This document shows positions 55,528 through 63,284 of a DNA stretch of 64,000 bases, piece by piece. A model generated the notes under the pieces. It was given only the letters and a program-made list of their open reading frames with translations. It searched no databases and was not told the DNA's origin. How positions within the stretch are numbered: position 1 is the first letter of the stretch; each line of letters begins with the position of its first letter. Where the stretch lies: positions 47,580-111,579 of the forward strand of contig NZ_RXYK01000006.1 of the NCBI RefSeq assembly GCF_003968655.1, given 5' to 3'. The DNA is from Chlorobium phaeovibrioides (GTDB lineage Bacteria > Bacteroidota > Chlorobiia > Chlorobiales > Chlorobiaceae). The position numbers and the translations under genes are program-made.

Positions 55528-56103
55528 TCAGTTGTTCGAGAATAAAAGTTCTGTAGGGGATGCCGTACCCCCCTTTTCCGTTTCGATGGCGGTGCCGGTT
55601 GTGCCAATCCCGTCTTCAAGGTTACTGTGGCGTCTGCGTTCCGCCTTTGATGATGCCAGTTTTTTCTCTGCCGCCTTCCGGGTGCTTTTATCCAGATGTT
55701 CCATCATCATCGTATGCTCAAGCAGGGTTTCGCGGATATGGAGATTTTCCGCCTCTTCAGTCATCGCCACTACCCAGGTTTTTACCTTGGGGCGGTGCCC
55801 CCACCCCCGTAAGATTTCGATGAGTGCGTCGCGCCGTACCCGTTCCTGTGCGTCAAAAAATGCTCTTCTCATCAGCCATGCCAGGGTTCCTCCCATCACC
55901 TCATCCGAGAGGGATAGTTCCTGTTCCGCCAGCTTTCTTACAAATGGCTCGCACTCAAACTCCCTGCGCTGTGCCATCCATTCCAGCATTGCGGGGTCAC
56001 GGCTCCAGCTGCGCGCCAACTCGCGGACCGCGTCACGCCTCGTGTTGTTTTCCGGTTTTTCTCCGGCCATTGTCGTAAGCAGCTCATGTATGTCCAGTCC
56101 CAT
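55528..56103 (-). CDS. HEAT-repeat-like protein at the head of the addBA operon
   Basis: A 191-residue soluble helical protein with repeated HEAT-type units such as NTRRDAVRELARSWSRDPAM and VRRDALIEILRGWGHRPKVK, each helix pair containing a conserved R-D-A-x-x-x-L pattern. The C-terminal 50 residues are charged, then disordered. I prefer the start at 56103, with GGAGAGG ahead of it, over the ATG at 56142. HEAT proteins are binding scaffolds. Tight placement (12 bp) before addB suggests it works with the helicase-nuclease. Confidence 0.65.
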   Translation of the reverse strand: MGLDIHELLTTMAGEKPENNTRRDAVRELARSWSRDPAMLEWMAQRREFECEPFVRKLAEQELSLSDEVMGGTLAWLMRRAFFDAQERVRRDALIEILRGWGHRPKVKTWVVAMTEEAENLHIRETLLEHTMMMEHLDKSTRKAAEKKLASSKAERRRHSNLEDGIGTTGTAIETEKGGTASPTELLFSNN

Positions 56104-56182
56104 AATCCTCTCCAGTCTTGTGTTAAGGGGTTCTGGATACAATATGCGTCAGCGTATGGGACAAAGACTGTCCAACCCGCCT

Positions 56183-56686
56183 TCAGGCGCTGCTTCTTTT
56201 TTGTGAATCGTCAATAGCCTCAATTGCCCGACGGCGGAACCCCAGTGGATCGGTGATGTTGGGTATGGGGGTGATGCCGCCACCCGTGCCGTTGATGTTC
56301 AGAGTTCCGAACCCGAGCATACGGCCAAGCACGCTCTGGTCCACATGGAAGCTCTCAACTTTGCTGTGGTTGATTTCAATAGTGCTCCGGCGTATGAACC
56401 CGAACTTTGCGATCACCCGTTTTGAAGTGACGGCAAGTTCGGTTGACTGCCGGCGGATCAAGGCCTCAATGCCGTACCAGATTGCCGGAAGGAGACTGAT
56501 GAACCCAAGAGTGAAGGTCCCTTGCGCTGTATCCTGATTTTCGCCCATGTGGAGGGCAAGTGCGAAGAGCAGCAGGACGGCCGCTGCAGCAGAGAACGCG
56601 ATGGCTTTGGAAAAGATGATCCAGTGCAGGCGGCCACTGGCATACAGGACTTCACCTTCCATCATGTTTTTGTCGACATATCCCAT
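56183..56686 (-). CDS. Membrane-anchored bacterial PH-domain protein (YdbS-like)
   Basis: A 167-residue protein with two adjacent transmembrane helices (about residues 22-43 and 53-70) followed by a bacterial PH domain (bPH_2): LAVTSKRVIAKFGFIRRSTI, then EINHSKVESFHVDQSVLGRM, then FGTLNINGTGGGITPIPNI. The start at 56686 (MGYVDKNMMEGEVLYASGRL) is the normal family N-terminus and has a GGAG ribosome site; the frame upstream is not conserved in type. Function unknown; related proteins are linked to membrane stress. Confidence 0.82.
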   Translation of the reverse strand: MGYVDKNMMEGEVLYASGRLHWIIFSKAIAFSAAAAVLLLFALALHMGENQDTAQGTFTLGFISLLPAIWYGIEALIRRQSTELAVTSKRVIAKFGFIRRSTIEINHSKVESFHVDQSVLGRMLGFGTLNINGTGGGITPIPNITDPLGFRRRAIEAIDDSQKRSSA

Positions 56687-56937
56687 GAGGGTCTCCGGGT
56701 TTGAGTAAAAGCATCCTTTCAGCACCCCGTGCCGTTCAGCCGGCCCGTGGAATTCCACGGCATTGGACAGCCATTGTCCCATATACGGCGTTACCTTGAT
56801 GTATGGCGGCTGAAAAATGAGGGTGCAGAAGAAAGATAGTGGATTACTCACGAAAGACAGTGGGTTTACATGGATTCTTTTCTGCCCTAATGACTGCCAC
56901 TTATCAACTGATATGAATACACACGGAGGAGGCTGCC

Positions 56938-57444
56938 ATGGAACTGGTCAAAGTAATAGAAGGGTTTGTGGAAGAGCTTGAATGGGATGACAATGTCGAG
57001 CTTGACCTGGAGACGGGCGATAGCAGTCTAGCAACACACATTGGCATCCAGAACCAGATATTCGACATTTATGTGGAGGCGAAGAAGGATATCGATCTTC
57101 TGACCTTTCGTCTGTATACCTCTTTCAATGTTATTGAAGGCAAGTCCGTGGATGCGTGTTTGCTGTTCAATTACATTAACGAACATTTCTCCTATCAGGG
57201 CCGGCTAATCCTTACGGATAGCGGAAGGATCCAGTACCGTGAGGTTCTTGATACCGAAGACATCAATCCTTCCCCTGCCATGCTTCTCAATATGTTCGGT
57301 AGTGGACAAACCCTTTTCAGAAAACATATCTCGCAGATTGCGGCGGTGGCACTTACTCGCAGGACCTATGAGTCCATACGGGAGGAGTACGATAAAAAAG
57401 AGGAGATGGAGAAGTCCCGCAGGGACAGGGAGGAGGACTTATGA
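56938..57444 (+). CDS. YbjN-domain protein
   Basis: A 168-residue acidic soluble protein with the YbjN-like alpha/beta fold: FDIYVEAKKDIDLLTFRLYT, then LLFNYINEHFSYQGRLILTD and IQYREVLDTEDI. The C-terminus is a charged helix. Members resemble type III secretion chaperones in fold and may act as protein-binding chaperones. An AGGAGG ribosome site lies just before the start. It diverges from the PH-domain gene. Confidence 0.65.
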   Translation: MELVKVIEGFVEELEWDDNVELDLETGDSSLATHIGIQNQIFDIYVEAKKDIDLLTFRLYTSFNVIEGKSVDACLLFNYINEHFSYQGRLILTDSGRIQYREVLDTEDINPSPAMLLNMFGSGQTLFRKHISQIAAVALTRRTYESIREEYDKKEEMEKSRRDREEDL

Positions 57445-57518
57445 GCATTGACTTATTACAATTGCTAAGGCGGCGGACAATGTCAACGAAGATGTCGCAT
57501 TTTTTTGAAAAAAAACAT

Positions 57519-57841
57519 TCACTTTTCAGCCGGGTTCAGCACCACTTCCCGGTTGATCTCCCACGTTCTTGCAGGCCTTGCTCCCCAGCGTTCCGGATTG
57601 AGCTCCCTGGCTCGCTGTAAGGTTGCATTCCGCTGCTCAAAGATCGCACTTGCATGACCGTATCGCATCTGGTGCGGTGTCACATAACCGATCGATGAGT
57701 GCATGTGCTTGGTGTTGTTGTACCAGTGCACGAAGTCGCCCATCCAGCGGCGGGCATCTTCAAGCGTATTGAAGGCATTCGGATAGGTGACACTAGTACT
57801 TCATCGTCTTGAACAGCGACTCAGCGTCGGGTAACGGTGGC
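57519..57841 (-). pseudogene. IS3-family transposase fragment A (C-terminal end)
   Basis: Encodes the integrase C-terminal segment (YPNAFNTLEDARRWMGDFVH, then WYNNTKHMHSSIGYVTPHQM), then stops. Upstream, PPLPDAESLFKTMKY continues the same protein but is interrupted by a stop and a frame change near 57796. No start, no N-terminal half. It is head to head with fragment B. Confidence 0.8.
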
Positions 57842-57867
57842 GTAGCAATGCGCCGCCGTTACCCGAC
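57826..57867. repeat. Inverted repeat joining two IS3 fragments
   Basis: GTCGGGTAACGGTGG and CCGCCGTTACCCGAC form a 15-bp inverted repeat with one mismatch and a 12-bp spacer. Both arms encode the same P-P-L-P-D peptide of the two opposed transposase fragments, so the repeat reflects two homologous genes placed head to head. Confidence 0.75.
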
Positions 57868-58150
57868 ATCGAGTCGTTCTTCAGCAGTCTCAAGCGGGTA
57901 CCGGTATATCCGGGCAGGTTTTCGCACTTGAATGAAGGAGTTGTCATGGACTTTTTCGGGGAGTATTTCCGCTGGTATAACACGGAACACTACCATTCAC
58001 GCATCGGATATGTGACCCCGGAACAGATGCATCAGGACCTTGCCGCAGGGATTATCGCTGAAAGAAAAAGAGTATTGGGAGAGCAGCAGAAACTTCGTAA
58101 AATGTACAGTCAGCAAATCAAACAACCGGAAGCGGGCTGTAGTTTATTGG
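57853..58150 (+). pseudogene. IS3-family transposase fragment B (C-terminal end)
   Basis: PPLPDIESFFSSLKRVP, then FGEYFRWYNTEHYHSRIGYV and TPEQMHQDLAAGIIAERKRV are the C-terminal part of an IS3 OrfB transposase distinct in sequence from fragment A. It lacks its N-terminal two thirds. The reading frame runs without a stop into the GIY-YIG gene. The 3' limit is approximate. Confidence 0.8.
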
Positions 58151-58212
58151 AAATCCGTTTCGCGACATCATCCAAAAATCACGCCGGTTATAACTTAAAA
58201 AAGGAGAGAGGT

Positions 58213-58917
58213 ATGTTTAGCCAAAGAGCTATTGAAAAACTTGATTACTACGTTTACTTTCTTGAAGACCCAGATACTGGTGATGTTTTTTATGTCGGAA
58301 AAGGTAACGGTAATCGTGTGTTTAGTCATCTAAAGTGTGCAATTGAGACAGATGGCGGAACTGAAAAGTTAGATACTATCCGAAAAATTATTGATACTGG
58401 AAAAAAACCAAGACACTACATATTAAGGCATGGCCTTAAGGAGGATGTAGCATTTGAAATTGAGGCTTCATTGATAGACTTTGTAGGTCGGAAAAACCTG
58501 TTAAACCTTCAAGGTGGGCATCATTCAAATGATTATGGGATCTTAACAGTAGAGGAGATTTCTGCAAGATATGATGCTGAAAAACTATCAACCGATATTC
58601 CTTCAATACTTATAAATATTAATAAGCTATATCGACGTGAAATGAAGGAAGACGAGCTTTACGATGCCACTAGGAAATCTTGGGTTCTTGGTAATAGAAA
58701 AGAAAAAGCCCAATATGCAATAGCTGCATATCGTGGATTAACGCGTGAAGTGTATAAGATTGATCGCTGGTTTGAGGTTGAAGTAAAAGGAAGAACTCGT
58801 TGGGGCTTTGATGGCTGTCGTGCAGAAAAGCAAGTCCGCGAGAACCTCAACTACAAGTCTGTCGCTAAGATTTTCACCAAAGGTGCGGCATATCCAATAA
58901 GGTATTTGAATTGTTAG
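58213..58917 (+). CDS. GIY-YIG nuclease family protein
   Basis: A 234-residue protein. The N-terminal nuclease domain of the LEM-3/COG3680-like GIY-YIG type has YYVYFLEDPDTGDVFYVGKG, where Y-V-Y and Y-V-G replace GIY and YIG, followed by NRVFSHLKCA, with the Glu in AFEIEASLIDFVG. The C-terminal half (about residues 110-234) is uncharacterised. The ATG at 58213 follows AAGGAGAGAG. The frame is also open upstream through IS fragment B, giving a possible 329-residue fusion. Codons are strongly AT-rich compared with all neighbours, a sign of recent transfer. Confidence 0.75.
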   Translation: MFSQRAIEKLDYYVYFLEDPDTGDVFYVGKGNGNRVFSHLKCAIETDGGTEKLDTIRKIIDTGKKPRHYILRHGLKEDVAFEIEASLIDFVGRKNLLNLQGGHHSNDYGILTVEEISARYDAEKLSTDIPSILININKLYRREMKEDELYDATRKSWVLGNRKEKAQYAIAAYRGLTREVYKIDRWFEVEVKGRTRWGFDGCRAEKQVRENLNYKSVAKIFTKGAAYPIRYLNC

Positions 58918-59049
58918 ATGCGTTGCAGCGTCGAACGCTCGTCTGAGAAAATCGAAGTGACCGTTCAGGAAATCTGCTTGATATGCCGCACCTCCTTTCC
59001 GCGCATTAACGGATGAGACAGGTGGCTGGCTGAAGCGGCAGGGCGGACA

Positions 59050-59239
59050 GGGCTCCATCAAGACGGACAGAGCCCGCAAGCTCAGGGCCGGGGCTGTTTC
59101 GCGGCCCGGCTTCCGCAGAGAAGAGCTCCGGACGGCAGCCGTTAGGCTGCCTCCCTTCGCGGGGAAGACCCCGCCTCCGCTTCGGACCTGGGGCTGGCGC
59201 CCCCAGGTCCTCCGCTCCGGCACCGCAGCGAAGCTCTTC
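59050..59239. ncRNA. Candidate structured RNA or DNA element (multi-hairpin)
   Basis: Perfect hairpins in order: 59050-59055/59070-59075 (6 bp), 59085-59090/59102-59107 (6 bp), 59134-59140/59145-59151 (7 bp, loop GTTA), 59159-59164/59169-59174 (6 bp, loop AAGA) and 59184-59193/59201-59210 (10 bp). The last three are enclosed by an 8-bp closing stem 59120-59127/59232-59239. No named family was recognised and the strand is undecided. Confidence 0.4.
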
Positions 59240-59385
59240 AGACGATGGAAGCATTTTTGGCGCCCGAGGCCGGATCCCGCACTCCGCGCTCCGAGCGAGG
59301 CTGTCGCATCGGGCGCATCCGGCTCCGGAGTACCGGTTGCCGGCCGCCCCATGCTCCCTGCAGCCTGAGGGCGCGTGTAGAGGGC

Positions 59386-59450
59386 GCCCTATGTGTTAAC
59401 ATAGATGTCGCCTCCTTGTTGGACGCGACATCTATGTTAACACATAGGGC
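59386..59450. repeat. Perfect 26-bp inverted repeat with 13-bp spacer
   Basis: Left arm 59386-59411 starts GCCCTATGTGTTAACATAG. The right arm 59425-59450 is its exact reverse complement. No T tract and no adjacent transposase were seen. Could be a small mobile-element remnant, a strong hairpin terminator, or a REP-like element. Confidence 0.88.
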
Positions 59451-59550
59451 ACCCCGGTTCTTTGATACATATTCCTCGGTCTTTTCCTCACTTATGAGAA
59501 TGACGATATAATATAAGTATTAATGAAAATTAAAGTTACGAAAAGAACAT

Positions 59551-60165
59551 CTACGATATCCATTGCGCCCACTCATGCTGAAACACCACTGGAACGCCTT
59601 CTTTCTGGCAGACACGAATGGTATGACCTGTGCCGCCATCCATTGGCGAGGCCGGATCGACATAAAAAAGTGCAGCAGTGGCTTTTGGAAACTCATCTGA
59701 AAAGCCGACAACCTTCATCGTATCCCGGAGCAAATAGTCGGCTTTTGCGGCAAGTTGACCGGTTTTCCCAAGCTGCCCCATTAATGATGAGCATTTTGGC
59801 GAGGCAAAAATGGTTTTGGCTACGATTTGCTCAACCTGATCAGGTGAAAGCACCTCAGGATACTGGTAAGCAGCACCCTCAAATCGTGCCTTTTTTCGGT
59901 GGTTTCTGTAGGGAGCAACGACCTGCAGGCGGGATGAATCAACGGCTGCAATACCTTTTGAAAAGGCCTCGTCGGAACCGGTAGCGTTCCCTGAACGGAA
60001 CCGTACTTTTGGAAACTTTGCTGCAAGAAACCCTGCAACAGCAACGGCCATCTCATACTCCTCTTCAGGAATGGAACGGCGCCCTTCCAGAAGGATTACC
60101 GGCATTTCAGTCGTCTCAATAAGCGCTTTAAGCGCTTCAAGGGTTATCGCGTTGTTGTTCATCAT
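59551..60165 (-). CDS. SLOG/DprA-like Rossmann-fold protein
   Basis: A 204-residue protein with a SLOG-type (LOG/DprA-like) nucleotide-binding pattern: MPVILLEGRRSIPEEEYEMA, then FRSGNATGSDEAFSKGIAAV with the glycine-rich loop, and the C-terminal GGTGHTIRVCQKEGVPVVFQ. Such proteins bind nucleotides or nucleotide-derived signals, or DNA in the DprA branch, and often occur in mobile or defence regions. The exact function is not known. It is flanked by repeats on one side and a truncated WYL-type regulator on the other. Confidence 0.65.
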   Translation of the reverse strand: MMNNNAITLEALKALIETTEMPVILLEGRRSIPEEEYEMAVAVAGFLAAKFPKVRFRSGNATGSDEAFSKGIAAVDSSRLQVVAPYRNHRKKARFEGAAYQYPEVLSPDQVEQIVAKTIFASPKCSSLMGQLGKTGQLAAKADYLLRDTMKVVGFSDEFPKATAALFYVDPASPMDGGTGHTIRVCQKEGVPVVFQHEWAQWIS

Positions 60166-60307
60166 TGAAATTTTGATCCAGTCAGTTTTTTTAGCGAGGA
60201 AAAGGGTTTATTTCAATAATAAGATCAAGGGTAGGACAAAAGCTGTCGCAGGGTCAGGATCATCACGTTTTCCTGACTATTTTCACCAATCAAGAAATGA
60301 TAGCAGC

Positions 60308-60379
60308 ATGAAGCAGTCGAGACCCCCGCTGATTCGCATTCAGTACATCGATCAGCAACTCCGCCGCAACAGTTTTTAG
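60308..60379 (+). pseudogene. N-terminal stub of a WYL-type transcriptional regulator
   Basis: The 23-codon frame (MKQSRPPLIRIQYIDQQLRR) resembles the winged-helix N-terminus of YafY/WYL regulators. It ends at the boundary of the IS3 remnant, where TAG forms from TAGTGGACCCC, probably the IS end. The remaining regulator sequence was not found on the other side of the IS remnant. Confidence 0.5.
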
Positions 60380-60434
60380 TGGACCCCGTCCTATAAGACA
60401 AAAAGGGCCTGAGTTTAAGTTGGCAACCTGCTGT

Positions 60435-60712
60435 TTATGCAGCAGAAAGGCGCTGCCCCTCTTGTTCATTTAACTCTTCCTGTGGCTCGTTCTTGAGCCG
60501 GTACTTGTCAATGATGTGGGCCCCGCCGCCTTGGCCTGAACGATACACTTCATCCGGAGTGCTGTAGTCCAGAGACTGATGTGAACGCACACTGTTGTAA
60601 TCTACAAAATACTCCGTTAATCCCTGCTGTAATTCTGCCGGGGATCCGTATCCCTTCGCGTACAAGTCCTCATGTTTGACACTGCGCCAGAGGCGCTCAA
60701 CAAAAATGTTGT
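60435..60712 (-). pseudogene. IS3-family transposase fragment C (C-terminal end)
   Basis: NNIFVERLWRSVKHEDLYAK, then YGSPAELQQGLTEYFVDYNS, VRSHQSLDYSTPDEVYRSGQ form the integrase-core end of an IS3 OrfB. The frame lacks everything upstream of about 60712. The left boundary with TGGACCCCGTCC at 60380 looks like the IS end. Confidence 0.83.
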
Positions 60713-61216
60713 TTCAGGAGAGGGACTGAGCCCTCGCAGCACCCGCGTTGCCGGTGCGACCTTTTGTTTTGGTCGGCGACAATGGAGGCGAGTGCATTAA
60801 GGCCCCCGGTTTTCAAATCCAGCGTCACCCCGTCATTAGCAGCTTAAGTAACTGTTTCGTCGTCACTAAGGCGGGGGTGCCCACATCTTGGCGCCAGCTA
60901 TTCCGTTGAGATCCGAGCATTGAGGTACACCAATTTCGTGACTTCACGCAAAAGGTATAAAGGGAGTATCTAAGCCCTTAACCGGTTTTCGCACTCCCTG
61001 GATAGCAACAGCCTCTTGTTTCTGTAAAGGACAATACCCGCTCTCCCACTCAACCCCATTAACCAGCGGTGAGTCATCTCTTGTAAGCTGTCAGTGTGAG
61101 CCGATGTATCTATGGTGACATGTGGCGTTTTATTTGTGTTCTTGTGTGTTGTTTCCGTAACCATCCAATAATGGTTGCGGCTATTGAATGGGTCGCTATG
61201 ATTTCAATAGCCTCTA
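60713..61216. other. 504-bp region without a supported gene
   Basis: It contains short frames only. The minus-strand frame at 60970-61164 (64 residues) has no family signature. The sequence next to IS fragment C appears rearranged; pieces may be further transposon debris. Confidence 0.45.
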
Positions 61217-61711
61217 TTAGCTCATCATAAGCCCGCCATTGACTTCCCTCACATGCGGGCATTCTGCCCGCATTGCAGCAGCGTAGAGCTTTTCGGCAAC
61301 CTCTTTTATCGGCATTCCCTCAGCTACCCCCAGGGCAACGGCCACGATGTCGTCGCAGCGGTCATTCTGAGCCTCTTCGAGGGTACGGTCCCATAGTGCC
61401 TGTGCCTGGTCGTCGTTCAGCCGCCCCTCCTCTACATCCTCTTCAGTGACATCGTCCAGCATGGTGTTGCGTGAGACTGTTTTCATCGCCCAGCTTCCCG
61501 GAGCATACTCCTGGATGTAATAGGAGATATAGCCATTATGATACATGCCCTCCCTCCAGTATCCCTCAATGGCAACCACCCACTTCTCCTTCTGCGTTTT
61601 TTCCCTGAACGACTCCAGCCCGTCATTGTACATGTCGAGTGCGGTGATGATCGTCATTTCACCGGCGTTTACGGCTGGTGTGTCTTTTGTCTTGTCTTTC
61701 TTTGTTTTCAT
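61217..61711 (-). CDS. Hypothetical protein downstream of the ADP-ribosylglycohydrolase
   Basis: A 164-residue acidic soluble protein, not recognised. It has a Lys-rich N-terminus (KTKKDKTKDTPAV), a central Trp/Tyr-rich part (EKWVVAIEGYWREGMYHNGY, then ISYYIQEYAPGSWAMKTV), and a helical acidic C-terminal half (EEDVEEGRLNDDQAQALWDR). No signal peptide or membrane segment. It lies 82 bp after the glycohydrolase gene on the same strand, so it may belong to that unit. Confidence 0.6.
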   Translation of the reverse strand: MKTKKDKTKDTPAVNAGEMTIITALDMYNDGLESFREKTQKEKWVVAIEGYWREGMYHNGYISYYIQEYAPGSWAMKTVSRNTMLDDVTEEDVEEGRLNDDQAQALWDRTLEEAQNDRCDDIVAVALGVAEGMPIKEVAEKLYAAAMRAECPHVREVNGGLMMS

Positions 61712-61793
61712 GATCTGTTCTTTGTTGTTATTGATTGATGAGGGCGTCCCCTGAACGAGGACCCCCGCCGGGCGGTTGATATGCTTACCTCAT

Positions 61794-63284
61794 TCAGTTC
61801 CCTGTACATCCGCTCGTTGCCGCCTCAAAAGCGACGAGTGCAGGGAAGACAGGGCGCCGCTGCCTGAACGGGGGATTGCCCTTCAGGAACTCCGGCAGGC
61901 TGTCCGGCAGGGCAAGACTGATTTCAAGACTGAAACGGACAAGATCTATGCGCAATTGGGGATGCAGATCATAGACCCACACAGGGAGTTCACCGAACCG
62001 CTTCCCATACCGAGCCTCTCTTGTCGGCCAGTGTATCCTGACTGCTTCAGGGAAGGTGAACAGCTTCAGTTTCCCGTTGACCAGCTTCACCTCATGGTAC
62101 CCACCGAGGTTCGGCTCGTCCCCGCTGAGCATTCCGGACAGTGTTTCCAGAAACAGGTACTCGACAAGGCCCGCTGCTTCGCCCTTCCGGCCGAACCCCC
62201 TTGAATCCCTGTCTCTCCCGCTGCCGAGCTCCTCGCATATCGCCTCAAGCACCCCGGTGCATTCAGGCTTATGAGCAATCTCATCCATAGACCATCCCCG
62301 GGCAGCCGGCACGAGCTGCTTGAAAAGCCGTACCGCTCTCCAGTACAGACTTGTTTCGCTCTCTCTGCCGACACTGCCCTCTTCGCCTTGCACTGAGAGG
62401 AGATCATCTTCCATTCTCCGCTGCATAGCGTATTCGTACGACAATGACAGTGCGTGGTTGTACAGGCTGTCAGGATCGGGATACAGTACAGTATTCAGAA
62501 GCGGACGGCCTTTCGGAAACTCAGAGCAACTGGCAAACCGGACGAGAACATCCTTCAGGTCTGTGGGCAGCATCTCAAGCGCCCTCTTCTGGATATCCTG
62601 TGGGACCCCACCGTAGAGCGCCTCTGCTACCGCTCCGGCTATGCAGGCAAGAGTATCGCTGTCGCCGCCGAGCGACACGGCGCTTCGCACTGCATCCTCC
62701 CAGTCCGTCGAGTCGAGGGCGGAGATGATGGCCTCCGGCACCGTGCCCGGACAGGAGATGTCGAACGAGTACTCCTTTCTGATTTCATCCACACTTCTGT
62801 AAAGATCATAGTGGAACAGATCCATCATCCTCATACGGATAACTTCTTTCTGCTCCCCTTTGCGCGCCATCAGAACAGCAAGCGCAGTTGCCTGCGCTCC
62901 CTTTATTCCCTGGGGGTGGTTGTGGGTGACGATGGCACTTTGGCGGGCCTCCTCGAGCGCCTCGTCTTCAGTATCGAACGCAAACCCTACCGCCACCGCC
63001 CGCATGGCCGAACCGTTCCCCCAGCTGTTGTAGGGATAGGGGCTGCTGGAACGGAGCCATTTTGAAAAATCCTCCCCGTACCCGGCGTGGGGGTAACGGC
63101 GCCCGAAGGAGAGAAGTGCCCTCTGGTAATCGCAATCCGTCAGGATGGCTTCCGCCACTGCAACGCTGAGCACCGTATCGTCGGTGAACCGGCATGCGGG
63201 ATGGAACAGGGGGAATTCCTTCGTCTTGATAGGCCGGTGTTCATACACTGAGCCTATGATATCTCCGGCTATCGCTCCTATCAT
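61794..63284 (-). CDS. ADP-ribosylglycohydrolase-family protein with unknown C-terminal domain
   Basis: A 496-residue protein. Residues 1-265 are a DraG/ARH domain: MIGAIAGDIIGSVYEHRPIK, CRFTDDTVLSVAVAEAIL (T-D-D metal site), NSWGNGSAMRAVAVGFAF, and VSLGGDSDTLACIAGAVAEA (second D-x-D-T metal motif). All metal ligands expected of the fold are present. The C-terminal 230 residues match nothing I know. The enzyme should remove ADP-ribose from protein, nucleic acid or small molecules. It is coupled to a small gene upstream by an ATGA overlap. Confidence 0.83.
   Translation of the reverse strand: MIGAIAGDIIGSVYEHRPIKTKEFPLFHPACRFTDDTVLSVAVAEAILTDCDYQRALLSFGRRYPHAGYGEDFSKWLRSSSPYPYNSWGNGSAMRAVAVGFAFDTEDEALEEARQSAIVTHNHPQGIKGAQATALAVLMARKGEQKEVIRMRMMDLFHYDLYRSVDEIRKEYSFDISCPGTVPEAIISALDSTDWEDAVRSAVSLGGDSDTLACIAGAVAEALYGGVPQDIQKRALEMLPTDLKDVLVRFASCSEFPKGRPLLNTVLYPDPDSLYNHALSLSYEYAMQRRMEDDLLSVQGEEGSVGRESETSLYWRAVRLFKQLVPAARGWSMDEIAHKPECTGVLEAICEELGSGRDRDSRGFGRKGEAAGLVEYLFLETLSGMLSGDEPNLGGYHEVKLVNGKLKLFTFPEAVRIHWPTREARYGKRFGELPVWVYDLHPQLRIDLVRFSLEISLALPDSLPEFLKGNPPFRQRRPVFPALVAFEAATSGCTGN

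Larger units (their letters stand above)
58918..59550. other. 633-bp non-coding region rich in inverted repeats
   Basis: No credible protein gene lies between the GIY-YIG and SLOG-like genes; the long antisense frame (58738-59352) is of low-complexity type and overlaps the GIY-YIG gene. It has a very GC-rich block at 59040-59330 with several perfect hairpins and a 26-bp inverted repeat at 59386-59450. Confidence 0.6.

Noticed and set aside
58914..58925. GTTAGAT at the GIY-YIG stop, similar to a gene-cassette boundary
   Set aside because: No attC-like hairpin follows it; a 7-base match is not enough.
59134..59151. GTTAGGC resembling an integron attC core site
   Set aside because: It forms the loop and arm of a short perfect hairpin; no matching inverse core site at attC distance and no integrase in the window.
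58738..59352. 204-residue minus-strand frame over the hairpin-rich region
   Set aside because: Overlaps the end of the GIY-YIG gene, Arg/Pro/Ser-rich composition typical of non-coding GC-rich DNA.
60970..61164. 64-residue minus-strand frame
   Set aside because: No homology, no ribosome site noticed and it stands in rearranged DNA.
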